From: Tilletia caries
Lineage: Eukaryota; Basidiomycota; Exobasidiomycetes; Tilletiales; Tilletiaceae
Direction: 5' to 3'
Assembly (NCBI GenBank): GCA_032718865.1
Contig: JALUTQ010000045.1
Span: 186,001-250,000 of the forward strand
Length of the DNA: 64,000 bases
Shown: positions 44,224-57,089 of the stretch, one piece after another
Position numbering within the stretch: position 1 is the first letter of the stretch
Layout of the letters: the number at the start of each line of letters is the position of its first letter
The notes under the pieces: model-generated
Told to the model about the DNA's origin: nothing
What the model saw: only the letters and a program-made list of their open reading frames with translations
The model's database searches: none
Translations under genes and position numbers: made by a program

Positions 44224-45596
44224 AGAGGCCGGCCTCACGAGTCACGACTCACCGCATCAGCACCCACGACAGTCAAAAACGTTCTAACGCACACTTTGAA
44301 GTTGAACGGAGCGCTGGGCCCGCTTCACGATTCATACGATTCATTCGGTCTCCTTGTCGCGGATCACCTTGACACTTGACAGGCTTGTGCTCCCAAAGGC
44401 CCAAGCCCCAACAGGGAACCGTGCGCTCTGGTTTTTCCGACTCTGGAGATCGGAGATCGGAGCGTCAGAATCGGCGAACGGACGCGGGCCATGACGGAGA
44501 GCAACGACCGCGACAGATTGAAGACCCTTCTTTCTCACGAGCTCACCGCTCACCGGCTGCAGAGCTCCCGCGGCTCTGTTTCTCCAACCACTCACTCACC
44601 TTCGACATTCTTTCAGGCCCTTCAGCACCGACCGCTGGTTGCTCATGACCGGTGCAATTTCACAGTTCACTAACTTCGTCCTCCGGCAATGGACTTTCCT
44701 GATTCCTTTGTGATGGCAGAGGAGAGAACCATACACACATGATAAGAAGCTGGGGCTGATGCTGATCACCTCACTCATCCCCATTCCCCGTCCCCTCTGA
44801 ACCCACAGTGTACAGCCCCGTCGGTCGCGACAACTCATCTTCCTCCTCCTCCTGCTTTCCGACATATCCGCTCCTCCGCGCATCGTGGTAACCGGCGGTG
44901 ATAAATCCATCAGGCACTTCCTTCCGTCCAGAGATCCAGACTTACGAGGTCCGGGCGGCAACAGGTCAGGGCATTCCTGGGGGCGCTACCTCCGAAGCGC
45001 TCATCTCATTCCGCATTGGCACCGCCCGACTCCCGAGGAATCCAGTGATAGTGGCCTCGATAATTTCTAGTGAGTTGACCATGACCTTGCTACCCCTCAT
45101 CGGACTTTGCTGCCCAGCCTTCCCCTCATCGGTCCATGCTGCCCAGCCTTCCCCTCATCGGTCCATGCTGCCCAGCCTTCCTCTCATCCCCTCATTGCTC
45201 AGCCAAGGTATTGGCGTTATGACCTTGCGCCCTGACTACGTGCGATACATGCTGGGGTATGTTATGCTGCCTGGAGGCGCAGTCTTCACGCTGCGATAAC
45301 CTTCCGCACGGTAGGGGTACAAATGCCCCAGAGCTTGTCGCTGACCCTCCCTCGATTTTCCCCATCTTCGTATCTTTTCGTCCTCTGTCCCACCCTTGCC
45401 TCCCCTCCCATCCTCGATCTTCTCCTTTGCCTTGCCACCCTTTCCCATTCCTAAACCTGTTCAAGTCTGACCCTTTCAGACAAAGCTCTCAAACTAACGC
45501 TTTCAGCTCCGGTCCTCACAGTCAAACTCCTCACTCTTCAAGGCATTTTCTTTGCTCGTCGGCAAGCGATCCCACTGCCAAAATTCCAGCATAAGC
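44224..45596. other. Intergenic region with tandem repeat
   Basis: A ~29-bp unit (CATCGGTCCATGCTGCCCAG plus CCTTCCCCT) is repeated about three times at 45098-45186. A plus-strand frame at 44898-45070, containing EIQTYEVRAATGQGIPGG, is coding-like but isolated. Upstream of 45597 the sequence is the pyrimidine-rich leader of the Zn2Cys6 gene. Confidence 0.4.
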
Positions 45597-48030
45597 ATGT
45601 CCGGCCTCAGCAAACGTCGCAACATTCGGGCCTCCCAGCATCGGTCTGAAGAGGCAGACCATCAACTGAACGAACACGGCAAGCGACCCTACCCGGCCGC
45701 GAAGACTTCCCGCTCGAGCAACACGTCCTCGACTTCCGTGCAGGAATCTTGTGTGCCAGACATCTTCAAAGGCGCCAACGTTGCCTTCGCCAAGCTTCCA
45801 CATGTCAAGACAGAGCTCGTAGAGACCATGTGGTCCACCTCATCGGAACTTCCAAACTCGGATTCCGCCGCCTCGAGCTCAACAGTACCTCATTCCGCGC
45901 CCAGCGGCCCACATCGAAAGGGCAAGCATCCTCGGCGCCCACCGGAAGCTCAGATGCACCACTTCCCCCGGCAGAGCTGCAACGAGTGCCATGACCACAA
46001 GGTAAGTGAACACAAGTCTAAGCAATCACACGAATATGGGTTACTTATCACTTTTCTTCTTGAACCAGGTCAAATGCATCAAAATCCCAGGAGGGTCTTG
46101 TGAAAGATGCTCTCTGCTTGGGTCAGACTGCAAGTAAGTCGAACTCCGGCATTGTTTGCGTCCGTACTTGGTCAGATCAAGGCTCTGATCACATATGATG
46201 TCCTCCAGATTTTCTCTGCCGAAGAAGTACGGGCGACCCAGCAAATCCGCGTCGTCGACACACCAGACATCGTCGTTGCGGAGTCTTCCGCCACGCCGCC
46301 AAGTTAAGCAAGAGGCCGATGACACCCAAGGTCACTCGACTACCACTGCGACCTTCTTTCCTGTGACATCGATGGACCATTCAATTTGGCGAGACTCGCC
46401 CTGGCCTCTGGCGTCCTCACAGCCGGGATCACTCGTTGCTCTTCCATCTTCTGTCTCTGACGTCTCGGGCCCGAACCCACTACACTTCTGCGCGCCGGCG
46501 TCTACGACGGAGCTCTCTAAACTATCTCAATCTGAGGTGCCCAGCAGGCCCACTTCGGAGTACGCCTCGATCGAGAGTGCGGCATCTGCCGTGGATCAGC
46601 GTCAGTTGTCAACTGGCGTGTCTTCTTCCGGAGAAGACTTGTTCGGCGCGCCATCACCTCCCATCATCGGCCAACAGTCCTTCAGGAACCTTCGCGAGCG
46701 GGCCGCGTCGATCGGGAGCGACAGTCACGGCTGGTCCGGAAGCTCTTCCTCCGGTTTCTCTCATGGTCATTCCCGGGCCGGTAGCTTGGACAGCTACCAG
46801 ACCACTCAGGCGGGAATGAGTCGCATCCCTACCTCATCTTCGCCTTTCAACAACACCTACGTTGCCTTGATGGGAGACGTTGGGTCCCAGGATAGCTCCG
46901 ACTCTCCGCCGGGGAGCTTGTTCACTTCGTTACTTTGGCAGCAGAGTGCGCTTGGTGACAGCGCGTGGGATGGCGGTAACATCAGGTCCAACATGCCCAT
47001 GGAGTCGACTTTCAACATGACCGGTCCTTCCGACAACGGCAGCGTCGACTTCGAAGGGCTGATGAACACGTTCGACGCCGGCCTGTTCACCTCACCCTTG
47101 AATCAGCCATTGGCCATCAGCGAAGTGGTGGGCACGCCCGAGCTCGGCCTTGGGCTGGCGCTGGAGCTAGCCTCTTCCAGTCCGACTTCCATGCCCTCTT
47201 TGCTGCGGTCTGACCTGGAAACGACGACCGGTGATGACACTGAAGTACAGCAACAGCAACAGCGCTCGTTCAGCGGCATCGATCAGCAACGCTACAGCCC
47301 GAAGACACCCGCAGCTTCGGGATCGCACCTGTCGAACGTGCCCATCGCTCAAGCACCGTTGACAGCTTGCAACTGGTCATACGACGCCCCATTGCAGCTC
47401 GTCTCCTCACCATTTGCGCTCTCGGATGCCAATTCCTCGCCACAGCTCAGCCAGAGTGCCTTGAGCTCGGACGGAGGGAATTCGTACGTGGCGTCGCAGG
47501 ACTCGTTGAGGTCGTATGCTACCGCTATGCAGCAGAGGTCGTTAGCGGCTTTGTTGGCGCCATACGCACAACAAAGCAATTCGGTCGCACCAGATTCATT
47601 CGGGCTACAGCAGGGTGCTGGACTGCCCAGTGGACTTGGCCTCGTCGCCGCGGACTCACGACCTCTCGGAATCGGATCGGCGTCGATTCCTGCTCAGCCT
47701 TCGGTCCCGACTCAACAATCACACACCATGTGGTCACAAGAGGACGCCGTCCGTCAAGCTCAGGGGTGGACTGTTCCACAACAACAACCACTACCGCAGC
47801 TACATGCAGCCTTGTTCGCCCGCTCCTTGTCGCACCCAATCGTAGGCGGCGCTTCCTCGACTTTTTCCGTTATTGACCAACATCCACAACAACAACAGCA
47901 GCAGCAGCAGTACCCACCAGGACTCGTATCGTCCTTATCGGTCCCTACGATGGCCCTGCAGGCCCAGCGTGAGCGCGAGCTCTGCCAAGGATGGCCTCAA
48001 TTGATGTCGACGGTGGCCGTAGGACGATAG
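45597..48030 (+). CDS. Zn2Cys6 fungal transcription factor
   Basis: Exons 45597-46001, 46069-46133, 46209-48030; 763 aa. The binuclear cluster spans the introns near residues 127-157: CNECHDHKVKC, then GGSCERC and C in GSDCK, giving the six cysteines in the usual order. A basic linker follows (FSLPKKYGRPSKS), with a GRP core like an AT-hook. The remaining 600 residues are Ser-, Gln- and Pro-rich with acidic hydrophobic patches and several short polyGln runs, typical of activation regions. I see no fungal-specific TF middle homology domain. Targets cannot be told from the sequence. Confidence 0.85.
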
Positions 48031-48353
48031 GGGCCGGCATCAATCGGTTCCAATCTACTGCGCTTCAGCATCTCTAATGATTCGACTCGCCCATGTTCCT
48101 TCATCTATCTATGTGCTCCTCCAGCCTCCGAGTCGTCTAATGAGCTTAATCAATGTATTCGAACACTGAGCTACGTCTCCCTATGTACATATGTATGTTG
48201 ACCATTTCCTTGAAGTCACCGATGTCCCTATGCAAGTCTGACATCCAACACGAGAGCCGCGAGCAGGCAAACGATCGTCGACTTTGCGAGATACACAATC
48301 CGCTGAGTTAGAGTCTCTGAAAGAAAAAAGTGCGATTACTGGCTTCGATGCCT
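48031..48353. other. Convergent 3' region between Zn2Cys6 gene and bS18m
   Basis: No gene. AT-richer than its surroundings, with TGTACATATGTATG near 48184, consistent with two converging 3' UTRs. Confidence 0.4.
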
Positions 48354-49402
48354 CTACCTCCATAAGTATCCACTCTTTCGGCCCGTACCGCGATTGAAGA
48401 TCGCCACCAATCCCATCGCCCTCGCCCTCCGAATGGCTTTGCCGACCTGCCTCTGACCCTTCCTGGTCAACCCAGTCCGATTCCTGGGCAAAATCCTGCC
48501 CAAGTCGGATACGAAGGGGGTGAGCAACGAGGGGTTCTTGTAGGAGTCGTCCTGGAGGCTCGGTTTCGATGGGTTCAGGCCGAGCTTGTAGAAGGGGTCG
48601 AGACGCTTGGCGAGGCTTGCTGAGGGACCTAGGAGAGGTCTGGCGCGGAACCGGGAGCGAGCTTGCTCGGTGCTCTCACCGGCTTGGGAGAGTGGTGTGA
48701 ATGCAGTGGGGGCGATGAGCTGATCGATACCGCAAAAGAAACACGAATTTAATAGAAATGGGAGAGACGAAGTCAGACACGTCAAATCAACTTCGGTTGA
48801 ATGCTACCGTCGTTGCTCACCTGACCGTGGAGATAATTCCGATTGGGCTTTTGTGCGGCCAACGGGGACGGACTGCCGCCGGCCGGGGAGGCTGAACCGG
48901 GCGTGCTGCCTGGCTCCTCCGACTCCGGTTCGCCCTGCTCTGCTGCGCCCTCTTCCGCGCCTTCCGATGAAGATGCGGAGCTGTCCTTTGGCGCTCCGCC
49001 CGTAGCAATCCGTTCTGCTACCAGTTGTGCGCGTGCGGAAGGGTTGAATACAGAGAAGAGCTCCTTCCGTGCTGGTGCTGGTGCTTTTGCCGGGGTCTTT
49101 CGTGCGGGGAAAGAAGATGCACCAGACGCAGAAGAAGAGGAAGATCGTGCGGGAAGAGAAGATCTACCAGACGCAGAAGAAGAGGGTGATCCGGATCCAG
49201 ACGGCCGCCCTGTGTTCTTGTCTTCGCTCAAGAGGGCAGAGGTTGTGAAGGACCGGTTGGCGAACAGGCGGGGGTGCTGCCGGGAGGAAGTGACTGCGAG
49301 ACTGAGAGCTGAGAGCGGCGCGGACGCAACACGGGAGCAGGACGCAGTCGCAGCCGCTACCGCGCTCCGGCGCAGAGCGAGAGCTGGAAGAGAGAATGCC
49401 AT
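48354..49402 (-). CDS. RSM18: Mitochondrial small-subunit ribosomal protein bS18m
   Basis: Exons in transcript order: 49402-48821 and 48719-48354; 315 aa. The N-terminus MAFSLPALALRRSAV with Ser/Ala/Arg is a mitochondrial presequence. A long Ser/Ala/Glu-rich stretch follows. The S18 core is at the C-terminus: NPSLLTPFVSDLGRILPRN, then RTGLTRKGQRQVGKAIRRA and RAMGLVAIF, the conserved R-x-x-T-G-L-x-x-K-x-Q-R motif that binds 16S-type rRNA. The donor GTGAGC after LHGQ and the acceptor GATCAG before LIAPTAF keep the frame. The N-terminal extension is longer than in yeast Rsm18. Confidence 0.9.
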
Positions 49403-49642
49403 GGCGACTGCTGGGAGTGCAGAGTGCAGAGTGAGCGGCGATGTCGTCCAGGAAGAAGTCGACGAAAGGTGATGGCAATGAATTGGCAAACCCAAAACCA
49501 CGTGGTCGGTGTCCAGATATTCTCGGGACGGCGGGCCGGGACTTCCGACCTTGTCCCCCCACTCACTCACTCACTTCCACCGCATCGTCCGCCGCTCGCT
49601 CCTTCTCAGCCAGCTCCAGCTCCATCCGATACATACTGTCCA

Positions 49643-49678
49643 CAGAAGTCAGAAGTCAGAAGTCAGAAGTCAGAAGTC
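49643..49678 (+). repeat. 7-bp tandem repeat directly before the p24 start codon
   Basis: Five AGAAGTC units end at the base before ATG at 49679, so they are in the 5' leader and set the start context (AGTC-ATG-GC). Confidence 0.9.
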
Positions 49679-50620
49679 ATGGCGCTCCCTTCCTTACACA
49701 GCAACAGCCAGACACGGCGGCGGAGGAGCGCCTCGCTCGCCGCCCTCTGCCTCTATGCGGCCACGCTCGTCGTCCTGCTCGCCAGCTGGGTCCAGCCAGC
49801 CAGCGCACACATGATCGAGCTCGGTCCCTCAGCACGAGAATGCTTCTTCGAAGACTTGCACGTCAATGACCAGATGACATTGACATTCCAGGTGAGTCCT
49901 TTGCGAGTGCGCACTGTGTGTTCGAGCTGGGACTGACTGCTTCCACTTTCATGCACGGCCGAAAACAGGTGTCTGGAGGCGGACATCTCGACATTGACGC
50001 ATGGCTTGTCGACCCGCATGCAACGACGCTATACAACGTCAAGCGCAAGGACACGGGAACCTACTCCTTCACCGCCTCCAAGGATGGCCGCTACATGTAC
50101 TGCTTCAGCAACGAATTCTCGAGCGTCGCCGACAAGACCGTCTCTTGGAATGTACACGGAATCATCTACGTGCCGGACGAGGGCACGATGCTACCGATCG
50201 AGCGCGAGATTCGGGATCTCAGTGCGCATTTGCAGGCGGTCAAGGACGAGCAGGCCTACCTTGTCATTCGCGAGCGCGTGCACCGGAACAGTGAGTTTTT
50301 TGATAGTGCTATCCTTCTGCACACACCGTTACGAGTGCCCCCGACATGCAACATTGACTGGAGACTGAACGCGTCAAATAATTCTACCTCTGTGTGTGTA
50401 GCTGCGGATTCAACAAATGCGCGAGTCAAGTGGTGGTCTATTCTGCAAGGACTCATGCTCATCGGCGTGTGCTCCTGCCAAGTCTATTTCGTGAAGAGGT
50501 GAGTTCCTTTCTTCTCCACAGCACCCGCCTAACCGTGGGACGCTTTTCTGCTCAGACACACAGATTGAGGCTCATCACGATTCTGCTCACAGACAATTCG
50601 AGGTGCGGAGAGTCGTCTGA
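49679..50620 (+). CDS. EMP24: p24 family cargo receptor, beta type (Emp24/TMED2)
   Basis: COPII/COPI vesicle membrane protein cycling between ER and Golgi. Exons 49679-49891, 49969-50290, 50402-50498, 50593-50620; 219 aa. Signal peptide with a hydrophobic core ending ASAHMIEL, then a GOLD domain with the paired cysteines (ECFFEDL and MYCFSNEFSS). A coiled-coil EIRDLSAHLQAVKDEQAYLVIRE (split by the domain end) leads to the helix WWSILQGLMLIGVCSCQVYF. The tail KRQFEVRRVV matches the beta-subfamily cytosolic end, with the FE and VV sorting signals. The tail is split by an intron between AG and A. Divergent from bS18m across 276 bp. Confidence 0.92.
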
Positions 50621-51088
50621 ACGAACAAGCAGGGACCAGGCCCGCAGGGTCTGTCTCTCCGGGGAACGAACCTGCAGGATCGGGTACGAGCAGGCTTGTT
50701 CCTTGCTTGCATGTGCAATGTGGACGGTGCCGTCGGCTTCCCCCCGCTGTGTAGCTAGCAAAGCAGTCGGGTCGAAGGCCAAGGTAGGAGGGAGGGCCCC
50801 TCTCTCACACAACTTGTATCACCTCATCATACCAATCAAAAAGCTTCACGAACACAGCGATGTCTTCGATGCTCTCCTCCCCGAGACTCGCACTGACTGA
50901 TCCATAACTTGGAGTTGAGAGGAGCTTCGAGCTTCGAGCGGGAGGGGCCATTCTGTCATTCGTGATTGACATCATCGCTGCGCTCCTACATGCGCTCGAG
51001 CCAGTAACCACCATCATCACAACGCCCAGGTATCCACAGATCCTGCAAACCTCCTTCTGCGCAAGATCAGCCTGCTTACTGTACTACC
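50621..51088. other. Intergenic region
   Basis: No gene seen between the p24 gene and the SNARE gene. Confidence 0.4.
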
Positions 51089-52122
51089 ATGGCAGCCGCT
51101 TCTCCCATGGCAGCCGTCTCGCGGCTCTCCTCCCTCTCCAACAGCACGCTCTCCCAGCTGCACGAACGAACCCGCTCGCTCAGCCTCTCCGCAACCGGCA
51201 CGGCACCACCATCCTCAAATCGGACGATTCAACGGAACCTGAACACGCTTGCCAAGGGCATCACTGAGCTTGAGACACAGCTGCCTTCGTTGGGGCCCGC
51301 GGCGCGGAAGGAGGTCGCTGGTTTGAGGAGGATGTGGGAGCGCTTGGCGGGAATGATGGAGGCGGATGAGGAAGGGAGACGGATGTTGGCCTCCGTCAAG
51401 GAGAGGTGAGCTTTGTCACTTCCATCTTTCACGCTCACACAGGCTTGCGCCGCTTGATTGCTGACAGCGTGAATGCGACCTTCTCTCCCCCCCCCCCCTC
51501 TTTGCTGACTCCCCCGTGTCCCACCTTCCGTTTCGTGCGCAGTCATCCGGCCATTGCATCGCAGCCTGCCAGCATTCAGCCACCAAGCGACTCGCGGTTC
51601 CCTTCAACAGGACTCTCAAGAACATCACAGAAAAAGGCCGACGCATCCGCGCCCTACAGGGATAACCCATCCGAAGCCTACCGGGACGAGCTGGAACCCT
51701 CCTCCCCACCAGCGCCGATCCAAACCGAGTCCCAAATCCACAGTCAACAGCAACAGGCCATACGCGAGCAGGATGGTCAGCTGGATCAACTCAGCGCCTC
51801 GGTGACTCGGCAGCGCGATTTGGGCCTGCAGATGAACGAGGAGCTCGAGCTTCATCATGATCTCTTGACGGATCTGGAGACGGGGACGGATGGGACGGAG
51901 TTAAGGCTTGGCAGGGCGAGTCGTCGGTTGGACCAGGTCAGCAAGAGTCTGAAGGAACATGGTGAGTACTGTCAACTTCTTGGCTCGCATAGCGTGCCAC
52001 CGGAAAGGTCCAAGGCGATCATCTGCTCACGTCAGTGATTCTTCTCATCGTGTCCAGGCTCCACGTGGACCATTCTCGGGCTCATTGTCATCCTCGTTTT
52101 TCTCATCGCCGTCCTGCGGTAA
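51089..52122 (+). CDS. Qc-SNARE, Syn8/syntaxin-8 type
   Basis: Membrane fusion protein of the late endosome/vacuole route or Golgi. Exons 51089-51405, 51543-51961, 52058-52122; 266 aa. N-terminal helical region with RTIQRNLNTLAKGITELE and EVAGLRRMWERLAGMM. The SNARE motif starts at REQDGQLDQLSASVTRQRDLG, with the central zero-layer Gln in NEELELH/LLTDLE register, and ends RLDQVSKSLKEHG. The C-terminal anchor is WTILGLIVILVFLIAVL, with only Arg after it. The motif wording (EQD-LD-LS-S--RQ) is that of Syn8/Tlg1-like Qc-SNAREs. Which of them is not certain. Confidence 0.8.
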
Positions 52123-52988
52123 CGATGGGTGATAAGCTCTCCCTGGTGACCATCCCGGACGCAACAAGGAGAAGCGGACTCTTCGCCCAGTCACGCTCTC
52201 CTTCGAGCTTGGAAACGAAGGATCACCAACTTTGCCTCCAAACTCGATGTTCGCCGGTTGGGTTCGCCCTATACCTCGTCTGAGCTGCCTCTCCCTTCAG
52301 CCCTCGACTGGCTGCAGATCTTCTGTTGTATGACTAGTTTACCTATCCCTTCACTCATGAAATCTTCCCTGCGCGTTCGGGTCACTTGACCCGAGTCAAG
52401 CTGGGTGCATGGCTGCATCGCCCTGAACCAACCGGTAGAGCACATCCACAGGATGGTACAACGGCACACTATCGCTGCAGGTCCGGCCGGCACCTGGAGC
52501 CATGAAGATAGGAGGGAGATGAAGGAGATGACATTGCAAAGTCAACTGTCAAGCTACACTAATATGTTACATGGAAGACGGTACCCCTTCCCCTACCCAC
52601 TTGGGGGCTTGGCCGGGTTCGAATGACAGACCCATAGCGAACCCGACCAGCTGCAGTGGGGTTAGGCGGAGAAGGGGTGGTGAGTAGAGCGCAGGAGAAG
52701 CCCCCCAGCCACTGCGCTCTGAGAACAGGAGATCCGCACCAAAGCCAAAGGTCGCAAGAGGCCAGAAGAAAGAAGGTCAAGTATCCGAAGGCAGGGTCAG
52801 GGCAACTCACTCACTGACACCGGTCACCCCAAGGCCTCCCGTCCACGTTGGAGATGCTGATGGATCTTGTGTGTCGTTGAGGAGGCTGGGGTACGGTGCA
52901 GTGGTGAGACTTCCTCCCGTTCGTGGACCCGGGTCCGACCTCGATGGCTTGCTGACTCCGTTGGCCTTGATGGGTTCCCTGCGTGATG

Positions 52989-53043
52989 TATGTGTGTGTG
53001 TGTGGGTGTGTGTGTGGGTGTGTGTGTAGTGTGTGTGTGTAGT
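52989..53043. repeat. TG-rich microsatellite
   Basis: Runs of (TG)n interrupted by GGTG and TAG. Produces artificial Thr-His frames on the minus strand. Confidence 0.9.
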
Positions 53044-53844
53044 GTGTGTGGGTCGGTGTGCCGTGTGCGTGGATGAGTGTGTGTGCCCGAGTGCGGATGC
53101 AGACGTGACGATGGTGCTGCATGATCGAGGCGAGCCTTGGTCCTATCGTTGGAGTGCGAGCATGCTAGGACGACGAGGCCACCGATCTGCAAGTGTGTAA
53201 GAGGATGGAGGAAGTATGATAAGCGTCAGTACCGATGGGCAGAAGCAGATGAGAGGGAAAGGGCAGGAGCAGACTGAAGACTCATACTCACCTTGTAGGT
53301 AGTGGAAGGTACCGAGTCGAAGGAGGAGTGCAAGGACAAGTTGCTTGAGGTTCCGACGAAGCCCAAAACAAGCTTGCACCAGGTCCGACGTCACGAACAT
53401 GTATGAGTCCCCTTCAACATGCAAGCAGCGGTCTTCAGTTGAGACAACGCAATCGCTCCATCGGACGTGATGTCGAAGTCATGCCGGTGCCCAATCGAAG
53501 GATCGTCCCGACCGCCCCGAAGCATGGAACCGAACGAGCGCTAGAACAATGTTGTACGGCCACCAATGAAGGGATGCGTACGGTATGATTGACTAATACG
53601 GTTCGCCGCGGCCCATGCTTCGAAACGTCCGAGAGTAGCCGACGACGGGTTGGGTCTCCGTTCGTAGTGGTCGAAGTGACTTGTCCGAGCACTCCGGTGC
53701 ATCTTGATTCTTGAGGGTCGCCGAAGAGGGGTTGAGGGATGTCTTGCTGGATGGCGAGTCCTACGTCTTGACCCTTGACTGCCTGAGCGATGGCGACCGG
53801 TGGTGAGGAAGGCGCCATGCCGGTGACCCAGTGTATGATGGAGT

Positions 53845-53925
53845 GTGTGTAAAGGTGTAGGTGTAGGTGTAGGTGTGTATGTGTGTGTATGTGTGTGTAT
53901 GTGTGTGTATGTGTGTGAGGGTGTG
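53845..53925. repeat. TG/TA-rich microsatellite
   Basis: (TGTGTGTA)n and (GTGTAGGTGTAG)n units. Similar in type to the array 0.8 kb upstream. Confidence 0.9.
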
Positions 53926-55234
53926 AGGGTGTGAGGATGTGAAGGAGGGTGAAGACGAAGTGTGGTGTGGGTGTAGAAGAGTGCAGGGTAGTTGGTGTGG
54001 ATGACTGATGACAAGGAGAGAGGAGTTCCTTGGATCTGAGAGGATGGGGAAAGAAAGGGATGGGGGAAGAAGGAAATCAGCCTTGTTATATAGCTTCGTC
54101 CTCCCAGAAATCCCACTCACCCACTCTTCAATTCTCCGTAGCACAGTCCGAAGCAGAACATTAGGAGACCATCTGAGGTACACTGGCCTGCTGCTGGCGA
54201 TCGGTCGTCGAAACCAGCTGGATGCTTCGCTGGCGCCTGGCGGGACGAGGGGAGGCAGAAGACGAGTTCCCAGGGCAGGACGGGCATGCCAGCCAGTGCG
54301 ACGCCTTGGCACATTGCCCTTAGCCCACGAGTTCCTGTGATGAGGGCGCCGTGTTACCGGCAGGCGCGAGGCACCAGGACCAGAGGCAGGGTGTTGACAG
54401 GGCAACAGGCCCTTCGAAACGAGCGGATAGCGCAATGGTTTCGCTGTCAATTGAAGATCCAGGAGTTGTTACTGCAAACAGAAGAAGAATCAAGACGGAG
54501 GAGAATCGATATAAGCAGTCAGCGCCGTATATATGCAGACGCGAGACGTGCATTCGAGACTCGGCACCCGGGCAGTGCGGAATGAATGCAATCAGAATGG
54601 AGCGCACAGGCTCGAGGTGTGCTGGGAGGAATGAGTGAGTGCTGTGATCATGGGGCAGAAGGGCAAAGAAGACAGCCAGGCAGGGAGAAAGAGAAGCCGA
54701 AAGCAGGAGGGGATGATCAGCGATCAGCATCAGCTGCCGATTGTCGTGCCACTCACCTGCCACACAACATTCCTTCCTGTCGCATGCCGTCCTGCGGCGC
54801 GCAAGGGACCCCCCCATGTTACCCAGTCGCAGGTGGTTGCAGCCAAGGGGTTACAGCGGCAAGGAACTGCTGCGCAGACGAAGAAGCAGATACCATTTCA
54901 CGATAAACGGTCGCCTCCGCTGTCGACAAGATCAGTCGGAGCGATGGAGCTGGGCGTAAGCATTCGTGTTCCCACATCTGGAACCTCTGTCGAATGGAGC
55001 TCTATACTTCGGGTGCAAGCGTCGAAGTCCTCCGGCTCGCGTCCATCGGCAGTGACCTCGATTTCTCCCTCGTAGGTGCAGTAGCGGCCTACCTTGCCAA
55101 CTCACGAGACCAAAGCGTCGACTGAGCAGAGGAAAGAAGGGGAGAGGATGGAAAGAATTGCAAAAAGGGAAAGTAACACGAGAGCGAAGAACACAGCCGT
55201 GCTGTTCGGGACGGCTGCTGATGTCCACCTTCCC

Positions 55235-57089
55235 TCAAACCTCCTCCGCAATGTCCATCTCATCCATCTCATCAATCAGCTCATCAATCGGCACCCTCGG
55301 CACGTCCTCCCCAAACTCACTCTCCCCATCGGTGGTGAAGCCATCGTCAATCTCGACAGCAGCATCCCCATCCGCACCGTCGCCGGCTTGAGCGTCGTCG
55401 GTCTCCATCCGGTCCGCTGAGGCGGGCGTGGGGCCTTCGCCCGATTGGGCTTTTTCGGCCATACGACGGGCGCGGGCTTCGCGTCGCTTGCGGCGGTCTT
55501 CCTCGACGCGTGGGTCGCGGTACTGAATGATAGTACAGAGAAAAACGTCGTTCAGCACCTTCTGGGAAACAAGTGAGAAAGAGATAGAAAAGAGAGAAAA
55601 CTCACCAAGTTAACACCAGCCCGCAACTCCTCGTCCTCCTCCAACTCGCGCAAGAAGAGCTCGTAATCCTTCTGAACGCGGGCAGCATCCAACCCGCCCC
55701 GTCTGCCCAACGCACCTTTCCCACCTTTAGCACCCTCATCCGCATTATCCTCCACCTCCTTCGCAATACTCTTCAGCTTCCAATTCCTGTTCTTCCTCCG
55801 CTTCTTCGAGTCCGGGTAACTCTTCTTCACCAGGATCACGTCCGGGATCCGGGACTGGGGCAGGGCGTCAAAGTCGGGCGAGTTGAAGTTCGCGACGCGG
55901 AGGTGGTAGCCAAGCACGCTATCGCCCGGCTGGAGGAGGGAGCCGAGATGGGTGCGGGCGTGGTAGACCGCGTCGGCCTCGCCGAAGCTGCCGGCGTTCA
56001 TGGGTGAGACTTGAGCGTCGGCCTCTTCGAACTTGCCATTGGCCGAACGTGAGCCATTGGGCTCAATGTCGAGCACGAGGAACTCGATCAGTTCCGGGAT
56101 GGCACAGAGGGAAGGGAAGACGTCGCGGAAGTACTTCTCCGCGGGCAAGTCTGCAAATTGGAGCGTGATGGGGTCCAAAAAGCGGAGCGAGTTTGTGACG
56201 CGTTGGCAGATGACCATCCGACCAATGTTACCCAACGACTTGGCGACCTTGGCCGGCAGACAGACGAGGTCGTCCTTGCAGATGGGCGCAATCTCGGTGG
56301 AGTACGTGAACTTGTAGTTCGTCGTCGAGGTGTGGACGTCCATGCTGATCACCTGGGACGAGGCTGTGGTGCGAACGGGTGCAACGCTGGCGAGGAACTC
56401 GGTCATCTTGATGGCGTGTGCGCGCTGGGCGAAGAAGAAGTCGAGACCGTCTCGTCGCTCGGAGATAGAGATGGTGTCCCGGTGGGCGTTGTGCTTGAGG
56501 ATGAGCTGTTCGAGGTAGAGGAAGGTGCGCTTGTGCGGTACCTTCTGGCGGACCTGTACGAGGGCGCGCCAGGTATTCTTCGCGGCCAAGCGGGTGCAGT
56601 CCGGGCACTGTCCATAGTGGACGATGTACTCGATCTCAAAGGTCTGCTGCAAGATGGTGGCGGTTAGGACCTCCTTCTGTACAGTGAGCTTGACCCTGAG
56701 CCGCTTTGAATGGGGCTCGGTCCAGACGAAGGAGGCGTTGATGAGGCGGACCTTGCTGAGGCCCTTGAGCTTCTTGAGACAGATGGCGAGGAGCTCACGC
56801 GACTCGAGACGTGCGGGGACCCATGTGATGGGCGGGTTGAGGAAGCGCTCGCAGTTTCTGCAGAAGTTGACGGTGGCCTGTTTGGGAATGTCCTCGGTGA
56901 TGTCTACGGTGTTGCGCAGGCAGGACAGACACAGGTTGGCGCTGTTGGGCTGGATCGGTGTACCACAGTCTGCCTATGGGGGTGGAAGAGCATTCAATGG
57001 GCGAGCGAGCGAGAGAGTGAATGAGATCTGTTGCGTACTCACACAGAGAATGTGGGTCTGGGTCGGGGCGGAAGGGGCGATGTACTCCA

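Larger units (their letters stand above)
52123..55234. other. Gene-poor 3.1 kb with dinucleotide repeats
   Basis: Contains TG-rich arrays at 52989-53043 and 53845-53925. Several minus-strand frames have partial coding character: about 53420-53300 (FVTSDLVQACFGLRRNL, then LVLALLLRLGTFHYLQ before a GTGAGT donor) and about 53800-53440. I could not close a gene. It may be a decayed gene or element. Nothing else recognised. Confidence 0.35.

Noticed and set aside
52600..52640. GGTTCGAAT, resembling a tRNA B box
   Set aside because: Flanking bases do not form a T stem and no D arm lies at the proper distance on either strand.
52811..53122. Thr/His-rich minus-strand frame
   Set aside because: Produced by the (TG)n microsatellite.
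54420..54500. tRNA-like start (GGATAGCGCAATGGTTTCGC)
   Set aside because: No acceptor stem, no T-loop at the right distance and no paired anticodon arm found.
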